NCBI GenBank assembly: GCA_900545215.1
Contig: UQXW01000009.1
Coordinates: 1-47,576 of the forward strand
Length of the DNA: 47,576 bases
DNA from: an uncultured Bacteroidota bacterium
GTDB lineage: Bacteria; Bacteroidota; Bacteroidia; Bacteroidales; P3
Direction of reading: 5' to 3'
Below the pieces are notes generated by a model that was given only the letters and a program-made list of their open reading frames with translations, did no database searches and was not told the origin of the DNA. Positions 32,351 through 39,734 of the stretch are shown here, one piece after another. Each line of letters begins with the position of its first letter. Position 1 is the first letter of the stretch. A program made the position numbers and the translations under genes.

Positions 32351-33620
32351 ACTCTTCTATCCTTGTAAGTGCAATGTTGAACGAATCGAATATTTCGCCT
32401 ATGGAGTCTTGTTTTTCAAAGATGTACCGGAAGTTGTCTTTTTCACAGGCTTTGGCAAAATAAAAATTTGTGCGGTCTGCAACTCCTTCTTTACGGGATA
32501 TGGAATCTATGGCTGCAATCATATCGGGATTATGACTTGAAAGGACTATTTTAACGCCAAGTTGCTTTTGAACCAACACCAACATACGAGCGTATTCCAC
32601 AATCCATTTAGGGTGCAAATGGGCTTCCGGTTCGTCTATTATCAGCAGCGTATCTTTGCGAAGGTATCCGTTTTCGAGCAGCCGGGCAAGGTAAGCGAAT
32701 GAAATAAGACCTGTAGCCGCTTGTTTGAGCGGAATTTCAAGACCATCATTTCTATGATATAAAAATCGTTTGCTACCCCAAAGAGTTTCATCCACGTCAA
32801 TGCCTCCGGACAGTATCAAACGAAATCTCATCGATAACAGTCTTTCCTCTTTTGTCATTTTGTCGATAGATTCCTCCAAATATGAATGGAAATCGGAATT
32901 ATTATCCAAATACTCCATTACTTCATACGTCTTGTAATAGATTGCATGCTTGATTGTGAAAAGCTGATTGAAACGATTTCGCCCTATCATCTCAATATTA
33001 TCTTCGGATAAATTGAAACAATGTATATCTATACTTAATTCCTCGTCTATATTCGCTAATAATTCGAGGAATACTTTCCGGCTTCGACTTACTTTTTTTT
33101 CTTCTGCTGTTTCTACTATCTTTTCTACACCATCGATAAGCGTTTGACAGATATTTTCTACCAACTGCAAATCATCAATTTCTTTGTTCTCTATGCTGAA
33201 AAGAGTTGCCAAGCGTTTTCGTAAAAATGTGCCGGTTTTAGCATTTTCAAAAGCCTCTATCAATTTTGGTCGATAGCTTTTTATTGCCTCTATTGTATAT
33301 TTTGCTGTTTCTGTAAGATCTTTATGGTAAGATGCCTGCCTTATTTTTGTCTCCCATTCAGACATAGATATTATTCCACGACGTAGTATAATTCCGTCAA
33401 TTCTTCTGAGTGAAGAAACAACTTCTTTTATCTTTTTTATTGCTTCTCTGTCAATCAATAGCTCATACTCTGTCAATACTTTTGTTATATCGTACAGAAC
33501 TCTTGACAATGTACTTTTGCCTCTGCCGTTTTCACCGGTAAGAACGGTAATGCCGTCGATTTCTATTTTTGCTTTCTTTACAGCCCGATAGTCGGACAGA
33601 GAATATACATATCTGCTCAT
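32337..33620 (-). CDS. AAA/ABC-type ATPase of a putative defence pair
   Basis: The 427-residue protein has an SMC/RecF-like ABC ATPase split by a long helical insert. Walker A is GENGRGKST (29-37). The signature-like region LKQAATGLISFAYLARLLENG (298-318) is degenerate. Walker B LLIIDEPEAHLHP is at 325-337 and the H-loop SSHNPD at 361-366. Residues 55-260 are charged and mostly helical. This is the AAA_15/AAA_21-like layout found in OLD, PtuA, AbiL and PARIS ATPases; none of those partner genes (TOPRIM, HNH) is present here. It has its own promoter (-7 box 33693-33700) and overlaps the putative nuclease gene. A housekeeping role cannot be excluded. Confidence 0.8.
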   Translation of the reverse strand: MSRYVYSLSDYRAVKKAKIEIDGITVLTGENGRGKSTLSRVLYDITKVLTEYELLIDREAIKKIKEVVSSLRRIDGIILRRGIISMSEWETKIRQASYHKDLTETAKYTIEAIKSYRPKLIEAFENAKTGTFLRKRLATLFSIENKEIDDLQLVENICQTLIDGVEKIVETAEEKKVSRSRKVFLELLANIDEELSIDIHCFNLSEDNIEMIGRNRFNQLFTIKHAIYYKTYEVMEYLDNNSDFHSYLEESIDKMTKEERLLSMRFRLILSGGIDVDETLWGSKRFLYHRNDGLEIPLKQAATGLISFAYLARLLENGYLRKDTLLIIDEPEAHLHPKWIVEYARMLVLVQKQLGVKIVLSSHNPDMIAAIDSISRKEGVADRTNFYFAKACEKDNFRYIFEKQDSIGEIFDSFNIALTRIEEYGED

Positions 33621-33692
33621 CTTCTGTTACTTGTTTTTGTTGTTTACCTAACGCTGTATATACGTGTAGGATATCAGTAAGTTTTCTCGAAG

Positions 33693-33700
33693 CAAAGGTA
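33693..33700 (-). promoter_or_regulatory. Promoter of the ATPase-nuclease pair
   Basis: Minus-strand TACCTTTG followed by C, a perfect -7 box; no good -33. The leader is about 70 bases and A-rich. Confidence 0.65.
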
Positions 33701-34472
33701 CAAAACAATTTGAATATAAGGTGTGGTTATGAAGAGAAATGCTTTGTCGAACTTTTTACAGAGCTAAATTTCTAACAAAGAGAGCTTTGAGAAAATATCA
33801 ATGTGCGAGAATTGGAATAATCGGCATTTTCATGATTGTTCTTCGACATAGATCGGAGTTTTCCGCTTTCCATCTTTACATTCTTTATCATTTCACCTTC
33901 TTTACAATTACTCTAAATTAACGATTTTCAATTCTTTTAACTTCATAGCTCACGAATTTTCCGCCGGAGGGAAATTACTCGAAATTTTTCGAGTATTTGA
34001 GAGTTTAGCAAAAGATTGTATTTCAACACCTTGCAAACATATCGAAGACCGACCGGAAAAAGACGGCGTTTTGACGGTCGAAAAACGCCGTCTTTTTTCA
34101 AGAAAACGAAGAGTTAGCAGTGCTAAAACGAAGTCTTTCGAGTCAAAAGACTTCGTTTTCTTCAGAAAAAACGGCGTTTTTTTTCAATGGAACTTGATTT
34201 TGTCTTTCGGAAGACGGTGTTTAGGTCGAAAACAAGCCCGAAACAGGATGAAAATTCCGCCGACTTACCTGTTTTGCATTCTTGTTTTGTTGTTAGGAAA
34301 ATAGGGATATTGTATTTCGGATTTCGTTAATCGATTGAACAAAACGGGAAATTGCTTTCTCACGGTGAGTGGTTCGGAAAGATGACAATGGTTTTATTTG
34401 CTTTTTGTTTTGACGTGATTACGGTAGAAAAGGGCAAAAAGGCAGTAAAACACCCGTGTTCGGATTTTTTCG
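33701..34472. repeat. Long gene-free gap with a cluster of large perfect hairpins
   Basis: No gene is recognisable; the open frames here are made of the repeats themselves. Hairpins in order: TACTCGAAA/TTTCGAGTA (33976-33984/33987-33995, 9 bp); AAAAAGACGGCGTTTT with its exact complement (34057-34072/34082-34097, 16 bp), of the ACGCCG family and flanked by T runs; AAAACGAAGTCTT/AAGACTTCGTTTT (34125-34137/34147-34159, 13 bp); then a lone AAAACGGCGTTTTTTTT (34168-34184). The 16-bp one could act as a terminator in either direction. The region separates the divergent ATPase and etfB genes. Confidence 0.65.
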
Positions 34473-34480
34473 TACCTTTG
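34473..34480 (+). promoter_or_regulatory. etfB operon promoter
   Basis: TACCTTTG followed by C, with a leader of about 20 bases before the etfB ATG. No convincing -33 box. Confidence 0.7.
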
Positions 34481-34507
34481 CAGTCTGTATAACTAATAAC
34501 GAAGTAT

Positions 34508-35380
34508 ATGAGTTTGAAAATCGCAGTGTTGGCAAAGCAGGTGCCCGATACTCGTAACGTGGGTAAAGATGCAATGACGGAAGAGGGTACGGTAAATCGT
34601 GCAGCCTTGCCGGCTATTTTTAATCCCGAAGATTTGAATGCTTTGGAGATGGCTTTACATATAAAAGATATTGTTCCTCAAACCGAAGTTTATGTTTTGA
34701 CGATGGGACCTGTAAGAGCCGCAGAGATAATCCGCCAATCCCTATATCGCGGAGCCGATGGCGGTTTCGTGATTTCCGACCGTAAGGTTGCGGGTAGCGA
34801 TACCTTGGCTACTTCTTACACCATCAGTCAGGGTGTAAAGAAACTCGGCAAGGTCGATTTGGTTTTTGCAGGACGTCAAGCCATTGATGGCGATACTGCT
34901 CAGGTGGGTCCGCAGACGGCTGAGAAGTTGAACATGCCGCAGATTACATACGCAGAAGAGGTGATATGTGCAGATGAAAAGAAAATACGTATAAAGAGAC
35001 GTTTGGAACGTGGAGTGGAAGAAGTGGAATGTGCATATCCTTGCTTGGTAACCGTGGGTTCTTCCGCACCGGAATGTCGTTTTCCCATAGCAAAACAGTT
35101 GATGAAATACAAGAATGCTTTGACGGAAGCCGAAGCTGCCGAAATGAAAAAGGATTGCGGAGATATGTTTGCCAAGAAACCGTATTTGAAAATCGGTCTT
35201 TGGAGTGCAGCAGACATAGAAGCGGAGGACAGTCGCCTCGGATTGAGCGGTTCGCCTACAAAGGTCAAGAAAATCGATAATGTTGTCCTTACTGCGAAAG
35301 AAAGCATAGAAGTTGAACCGACGGACGAAGGTTTGGATAATTTGGTCAAAGAATTGATTGCTTCGCACATCATCGGTTAG
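34508..35380 (+). CDS. etfB: Electron transfer flavoprotein, beta subunit
   Basis: The 290-residue product is the small ETF subunit, which passes electrons between the acyl-CoA dehydrogenase and other carriers. Blocks typical of EtfB/FixA are AVLAKQVPDTRNV, NPEDLNALEMAL, and VFAGRQAIDGDTAQVGPQTAE. The C terminus is longer than in respiratory EtfB, as in anaerobic (FixA-like) forms, which leaves electron bifurcation with ferredoxin open. It is the first gene of the etfB-etfA-acyl-CoA dehydrogenase operon, 32 bases before etfA. Confidence 0.94.
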   Translation: MSLKIAVLAKQVPDTRNVGKDAMTEEGTVNRAALPAIFNPEDLNALEMALHIKDIVPQTEVYVLTMGPVRAAEIIRQSLYRGADGGFVISDRKVAGSDTLATSYTISQGVKKLGKVDLVFAGRQAIDGDTAQVGPQTAEKLNMPQITYAEEVICADEKKIRIKRRLERGVEEVECAYPCLVTVGSSAPECRFPIAKQLMKYKNALTEAEAAEMKKDCGDMFAKKPYLKIGLWSAADIEAEDSRLGLSGSPTKVKKIDNVVLTAKESIEVEPTDEGLDNLVKELIASHIIG

Positions 35381-35412
35381 TTATCAGTGTTTAACAATAA
35401 AGAATATCAGAG

Positions 35413-36438
35413 ATGAACAACATATTTGTATATTGCGAACTTACGGAGGAACGTACCATTGCCGATGTGAGTTTGGAACTTTTGAGCAAAGCGAGAAAAT
35501 TGGCTGACAATCTGCAATGCCAAGTCGAAGCAATAGTGATAGGCGAGACTGCGGAAAACCTTGAAAAGACCTTGTATCCGTACGGTGTGGATATAATCAA
35601 CCATGCGAAAGACGAGAGATTGTTTCCATACACCACATTGCCTCACTTTGCGATTGTAACCAAACTTTTGAAAGAAAAAGAAGCTCAGATATGCCTTTTC
35701 GGAGCAACTTGCATAGGCAGGGATTTGGCACCGAGAATATCCTCTTATCTTAAATGCGGATTGACTGCTGACTGTACAAGTTTGGAAATCGGTTCTCATG
35801 AAGACAAAAAGGCGGGCAAGGTTTATGACAAGCTCTTGTACCAGATACGTCCTGCATTCGGAGGTAACATAGTGGCGACAATCGTCAATCCCGAAACACG
35901 TCCGCAAATGGCAACGGTCAGAGAGGGCGTAATGAAGAAAGAAATATACGACCCTTCATACAAAGGTGAGTTGCAGATGTTGGACGTGGCGAAATATGTC
36001 AGTGAAAGCGATTTTTGCGTAAAGATTTTGGCAAGAGAAATCGAGGAACAGAAAATCAACATCAAGAATGCACAAATCGTTGTCATAGGAGGTTACGGCA
36101 TGGCAAACGGAAAAGACGGCTTCAAGTTGATACATGAACTCGCCGATGTACTCGGTGGAGAAGTGGGAGCGACGAGAGCAGCCGTAGATGCGGGAATGAC
36201 AGAGCATGAACGTCAGGTCGGACAAACCGGAGTAACCATTCGTCCGAAGCTATGTATTGCCTGCGGAGTTTCCGGAGCCGTTCAACACCGTGCAGGTATG
36301 GAACAATCCGCCAAGATTATCTCCATAAACACCGATTCCAATGCTCCGATAAACGCCATTGCCGATTACAAGATTATTGGTGATGCCTTTGAAATTCTTC
36401 CCAAGCTGATAAAGTACTACAAGGACAATACCAAATAA
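35413..36438 (+). CDS. etfA: Electron transfer flavoprotein, alpha subunit
   Basis: The 341-residue product carries the C-terminal FAD-binding domain of EtfA: VIGGYGMANGKDGF, VGATRAAVDAGMTEHERQVGQTGVTIRPKLCIACGVSGAVQH, and ISINTDSNAPINAIADYKIIGDAFEILP. The N-terminal half is the ETF fold. There is no ferredoxin-like 4Fe-4S domain at the N terminus. It lies between etfB and the acyl-CoA dehydrogenase gene, 32 bases from each, so the three make one electron-transfer unit for crotonyl-CoA reduction. Confidence 0.95.
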   Translation: MNNIFVYCELTEERTIADVSLELLSKARKLADNLQCQVEAIVIGETAENLEKTLYPYGVDIINHAKDERLFPYTTLPHFAIVTKLLKEKEAQICLFGATCIGRDLAPRISSYLKCGLTADCTSLEIGSHEDKKAGKVYDKLLYQIRPAFGGNIVATIVNPETRPQMATVREGVMKKEIYDPSYKGELQMLDVAKYVSESDFCVKILAREIEEQKINIKNAQIVVIGGYGMANGKDGFKLIHELADVLGGEVGATRAAVDAGMTEHERQVGQTGVTIRPKLCIACGVSGAVQHRAGMEQSAKIISINTDSNAPINAIADYKIIGDAFEILPKLIKYYKDNTK

Positions 36439-36470
36439 TCATATTTGTAAATATAAGAACAGATTGAATC

Positions 36471-38183
36471 ATGGGTAATTTTTTCACAGATAACGAAAGA
36501 TTGAAGTTTCATCTTCATCACGATTTGATGCAGGAAATCATTCGCTTGAAGGAGAGGGACTATGCAGATAAAGACAAATACGATTTCGCACCGGAAAACT
36601 TTGAAGACGCTTTGGATTCTTACGAAAAGGTCTTGGAGATAATAGGCGAAATAACTGCCGATGTATTGGCTGAAAATGCAAAGGATGTAGATACGGAAGG
36701 TCCTAAAATAGAGGATAACGCCATCGTATATGCCAAAGGCACTCAAAAGAACCACGAGGCTTTGAAAAATGCAGGTTTATACGGCATGAGCCTTCCACGT
36801 CAGTACGGGGGATTGAATTTTTCTTACGTTCCTTACGTAATGGCTGCCGAAATCGTATCTCGCGGAGACTGCGGCTTTGCCAATATATGGGGCTTGCAGG
36901 ACTGTGCAGAAACGATATATGAATTCGCTTCGGAGGAAATAAAGAACGAATATCTTCCGAGAATAAACAAAGGTGCCACTTGTTCGATGGACTTGACCGA
37001 ACCCGATGCGGGAAGCGACCTTCAAGCCGTACGTTTGAAAGCAACCTACGATGAGGAAGCCGGAGTTTGGCATTTGAACGGAGTGAAGCGTTTCATCACG
37101 AACGGAGATGCAGACATCAAATTGGTGCTTGCACGAAGCGAAGAGGGTACAACGGACGGCAGAGGATTGAGCTACTTCGTTTATGACAGGGCGAACAAAG
37201 CCGTAACCGTAAGAAGAATAGAAAACAAACTCGGAATAAAAGGTTCTCCTACCGCAGAATTGGTATTCAACAATGCTCCTGCACAAATAGTTGGCGACAG
37301 AAAGCTCGGCTTGATAAAGTATGTGATGAGCCTTATGAACGGAGCAAGGCTCGGAGTGGGAGCTCAATCCGTGGGCTTGGCGGAAGCCGCATACAGAGAG
37401 GCTGTCAAATACGCACAGGAAAGAGAACAGTTCGGAAAACCGATAGCGAATTTTGCACAGGTCTATGAAATGCTCGGCAATATGAGGGCAAAGACCGATG
37501 CAATAAGAACATTGCTTTACGAAACGGCTCGTCAGGTCGATATGTACAAGTCTTTGGATGCCATTTCCCGTGAAAGGAAAATAACCCCCGAGGAGAAACA
37601 GTTGCTTAAAGCCCATTCGAGATTGGCAGATGCCTTGACACCTATGTTGAAATTGTTCTCTTCTGAATATGCAAATCAAATAGCATACGACTGCATTCAG
37701 GTTCACGGCGGCAGCGGCTTCATGAAAGATTATGCTTGCGAAAGATTGTACAGAGACGCAAGAATTCTGACCATATACGAAGGCACTTCTCAGTTGCAGG
37801 TCGTTGCAGCAATCAAGGGCGTTACATCCGGAGTATATGCAAACAGAATAAAGGAATACGAAACCGTTGAGGTATCGGGCGAATTGGCAGAAATGAGAAA
37901 AACGCTCGTAGCTTTGAGAGAACGTTACGAGGCAACGGTGGAGAAAGCCAAAGAATTGGGTACGGCAAGTGAAGCATTCGATTTTCTTTCGAGACGATTG
38001 GTCGAGATGGCAGGTTATCTTATCATGAGCAACCTCCTTGTCAATGACTCGCAAAAGGAAGCAGGCTTCATTCAATCGGCTCGCATAATGACACAAATGG
38101 CACAAAGCGAGATTGAGAAAGCCGCATGTTACATAGACAACTTCAATCCCGATATATTGCAAGACTACAAGGCTTGTTTATAA
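36471..38183 (+). CDS. Acyl-CoA dehydrogenase (probable butyryl-CoA dehydrogenase)
   Basis: The 570-residue flavoenzyme is longer than the ~380-residue classic enzymes: it has an extra N-terminal helical part (about 1-85) and a C-terminal extension of about 150 residues. The core has CSMDLTEPDAGSDLQAVR, FITNGD, KLGIKGSPTAELVF, and the catalytic Glu in TIYEGTSQLQ. It most likely reduces crotonyl-CoA to butyryl-CoA with EtfAB, given the operon and the fermentation genes elsewhere in the window. The substrate chain length is inferred from context; the extended form is common in Bacteroidota. Confidence 0.88.
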   Translation: MGNFFTDNERLKFHLHHDLMQEIIRLKERDYADKDKYDFAPENFEDALDSYEKVLEIIGEITADVLAENAKDVDTEGPKIEDNAIVYAKGTQKNHEALKNAGLYGMSLPRQYGGLNFSYVPYVMAAEIVSRGDCGFANIWGLQDCAETIYEFASEEIKNEYLPRINKGATCSMDLTEPDAGSDLQAVRLKATYDEEAGVWHLNGVKRFITNGDADIKLVLARSEEGTTDGRGLSYFVYDRANKAVTVRRIENKLGIKGSPTAELVFNNAPAQIVGDRKLGLIKYVMSLMNGARLGVGAQSVGLAEAAYREAVKYAQEREQFGKPIANFAQVYEMLGNMRAKTDAIRTLLYETARQVDMYKSLDAISRERKITPEEKQLLKAHSRLADALTPMLKLFSSEYANQIAYDCIQVHGGSGFMKDYACERLYRDARILTIYEGTSQLQVVAAIKGVTSGVYANRIKEYETVEVSGELAEMRKTLVALRERYEATVEKAKELGTASEAFDFLSRRLVEMAGYLIMSNLLVNDSQKEAGFIQSARIMTQMAQSEIEKAACYIDNFNPDILQDYKACL

Positions 38184-38222
38184 CGGGTGAGTTTTTCATA
38201 ACGTTTTATTTTGGTTTGACTG

Positions 38223-38253
38223 CGGCGGAGGAAATCTCCGCCGTTTCTTCTTT
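38223..38253 (+). terminator. Terminator of the etf-acyl-CoA dehydrogenase operon
   Basis: Perfect 8-bp stem CGGCGGAG (38223-38230) and CTCCGCCG (38236-38243), 5-base loop, followed by TTTCTTCTTT. Confidence 0.8.
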
Positions 38254-38303
38254 CGAGGAATATTTCCGCTAAGAGAAACGAATGAAACAATAATCTTTCC
38301 GAA

Positions 38304-38834
38304 ATGACAGATAAAAACAAAATCATCATCGATACTTATCTCTCTCCTTGCGGTGAGTTGTTGCTCGGTTCTTACGAGAGAAAACTCTGTCTTTGCGATT
38401 GGAATGTACCAGACCGCAGAGAGAAAACCGATAAACGAATAATGGCAGAGCTTGATGCCGAATATATGCAAGGTTCATCGGAAGTCTTGCAACTCGCAAA
38501 GGGTATGCTCGACGAGTATTTTGCAAGACAACGCAGAACATTCGACATACCGTTGCTCTTTGTCGGCTCGGATTTTCAGAAACAAGTCTGGAAAGCTCTG
38601 CAAGGCATACCATACGGCAGCAGCTGTTCATATCGGGACTTGGCAGCAAGCATAAGTAATCCTAAAGCGGTACGAGCCGTGGCTGCAGCCAACGGAGCCA
38701 ATGCCATATCGATTATCGTACCCTGTCACAGAGTAATAGGCACAGACGGAAGTCTCACAGGCTATGCAGGAGGCTTGCAAGCCAAGCGATTTTTACTCGA
38801 CTTGGAAACAGGCAATAAACTTCTCGCATTATGA
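38304..38834 (+). CDS. ogt: Methylated-DNA--protein-cysteine methyltransferase (Ogt type)
   Basis: The 176-residue suicide enzyme should remove alkyl groups from O6-alkylguanine. The active site PCHRVIG (Cys in SIIVPCHR) and the helix-turn-helix segment QKQVWKALQGIPYGSSCSYRDLA are complete. The N-terminal domain (about 1-85) is the typical Ogt N-domain. It overlaps the next gene, a second MGMT-family protein, by 4 bases (ATGA), so both come from one transcript. Tandem members of this family are unusual. Confidence 0.92.
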   Translation: MTDKNKIIIDTYLSPCGELLLGSYERKLCLCDWNVPDRREKTDKRIMAELDAEYMQGSSEVLQLAKGMLDEYFARQRRTFDIPLLFVGSDFQKQVWKALQGIPYGSSCSYRDLAASISNPKAVRAVAAANGANAISIIVPCHRVIGTDGSLTGYAGGLQAKRFLLDLETGNKLLAL

Positions 38835-39148
38835 AGGTCGAAACAGATAAATTCCAAGATGAAGTTTGTTGCGTGGTTGCTCAAATCCCTTACGGCAAAG
38901 TACTGACCTACGGACAAGTAGCTTATTTGGCTGGAAAACCTCGCAATTCGAGGCAGACAGGGCATATCCTCAGCACCTTTTCTGCCGCATTGAACCTCCC
39001 TTGCCACAGAGTCGTCAACAGTCTCGGTCGCACCGCTCCATGTTTCAGCGAACAACGTACATTCTTGGAAGCGGAAGGCATCACCTTCAAGCCTAACGGG
39101 TGTGTCGATATGAGGAAACACCAATGGCATTTTGAGGAAGAAATCTGA
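38831..39148 (+). CDS. Short MGMT-family protein with intact PCHR (alkyltransferase-domain only)
   Basis: The 105-residue protein is a stand-alone DNA-binding/alkyltransferase domain: DEVCCVVAQIPYGKVLTYGQVAYLAG, then NLPCHRVVNSLGRTAPCF. Related alkyltransferase-like proteins (ATL) have Trp or another residue for the active Cys and cannot transfer alkyl groups. Here the Cys is kept, so it may be a catalytic miniature enzyme or a damage sensor that kept the residue. It overlaps ogt by 4 bases and precedes ispF by 65 bases. The GRTAPCFSEQ loop replaces the usual G-x-G-x-Y region. Confidence 0.85.
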   Translation: MKVETDKFQDEVCCVVAQIPYGKVLTYGQVAYLAGKPRNSRQTGHILSTFSAALNLPCHRVVNSLGRTAPCFSEQRTFLEAEGITFKPNGCVDMRKHQWHFEEEI

Positions 39149-39213
39149 GCTGTATCAGCACAGCAAAATAAAACACCATTTGGAAAAACAGTAATGAAGA
39201 AACAATATTTGCA

Positions 39214-39696
39214 ATGAAATTCAAGGTTGGTATAGGTTACGATGTTCACCGTTTGGAAGCTGGAGAACATCTCGTGTTGGGAGGGGTTGATGTTCCTTCT
39301 CCTTTGAGCAGTGTGGGACATTCCGATGCGGATTGTCTGATACATGCAATCATCGATGCTCTTTTGGGTGCTGCAAACCTTAGAGACATAGGTTTCCAAT
39401 ATCCGGACAGCAAGGCGGAATACAAGGGCATCGACTCCAAACGACTGTTGAGAGACAGTTTCGAGAAAGTCCGCAACAAGGGTTTCTCGATAGAGAACAT
39501 AGACGCTACGGTCTGTCTTCAAAGTCCGAAAATCGGCAAATACATAGAAGAAATGAAACAAACACTGTCTGCTATTCTCGATTTGGATACGGAGGACATA
39601 AGCATAAAAGCCACAACGACCGAAAAACTCGGTTTCGTGGGTAAAAGCGAGGGTATAGCTGCATACGCCGTTTGTCTTCTGTCAAAGGAAAAATAA
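39214..39696 (+). CDS. ispF: 2-C-methyl-D-erythritol 2,4-cyclodiphosphate synthase
   Basis: The 160-residue enzyme should cyclise CDP-methylerythritol 2-phosphate in the non-mevalonate isoprenoid pathway. Metal ligands in GIGYDVHRLE (D10, H12) and the family blocks GHSDADCLIHAIIDALLGAANLRDIG and KATTTEKLGFVGKSEGIAAYAV are intact and the length is standard. It ends 38 bases before the convergent priA stop, with no obvious terminator hairpin between them. Confidence 0.96.
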   Translation: MKFKVGIGYDVHRLEAGEHLVLGGVDVPSPLSSVGHSDADCLIHAIIDALLGAANLRDIGFQYPDSKAEYKGIDSKRLLRDSFEKVRNKGFSIENIDATVCLQSPKIGKYIEEMKQTLSAILDLDTEDISIKATTTEKLGFVGKSEGIAAYAVCLLSKEK

Positions 39697-39734
39697 ACCG
39701 TACGGGAAAATCGATATGTCGGTTCGCATATTCG

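Noticed and set aside
36777..38162. 461-codon open frame antisense to the acyl-CoA dehydrogenase gene
   Set aside because: It is Cys/Phe/Tyr-rich with no motif and lies wholly within a well-supported gene.
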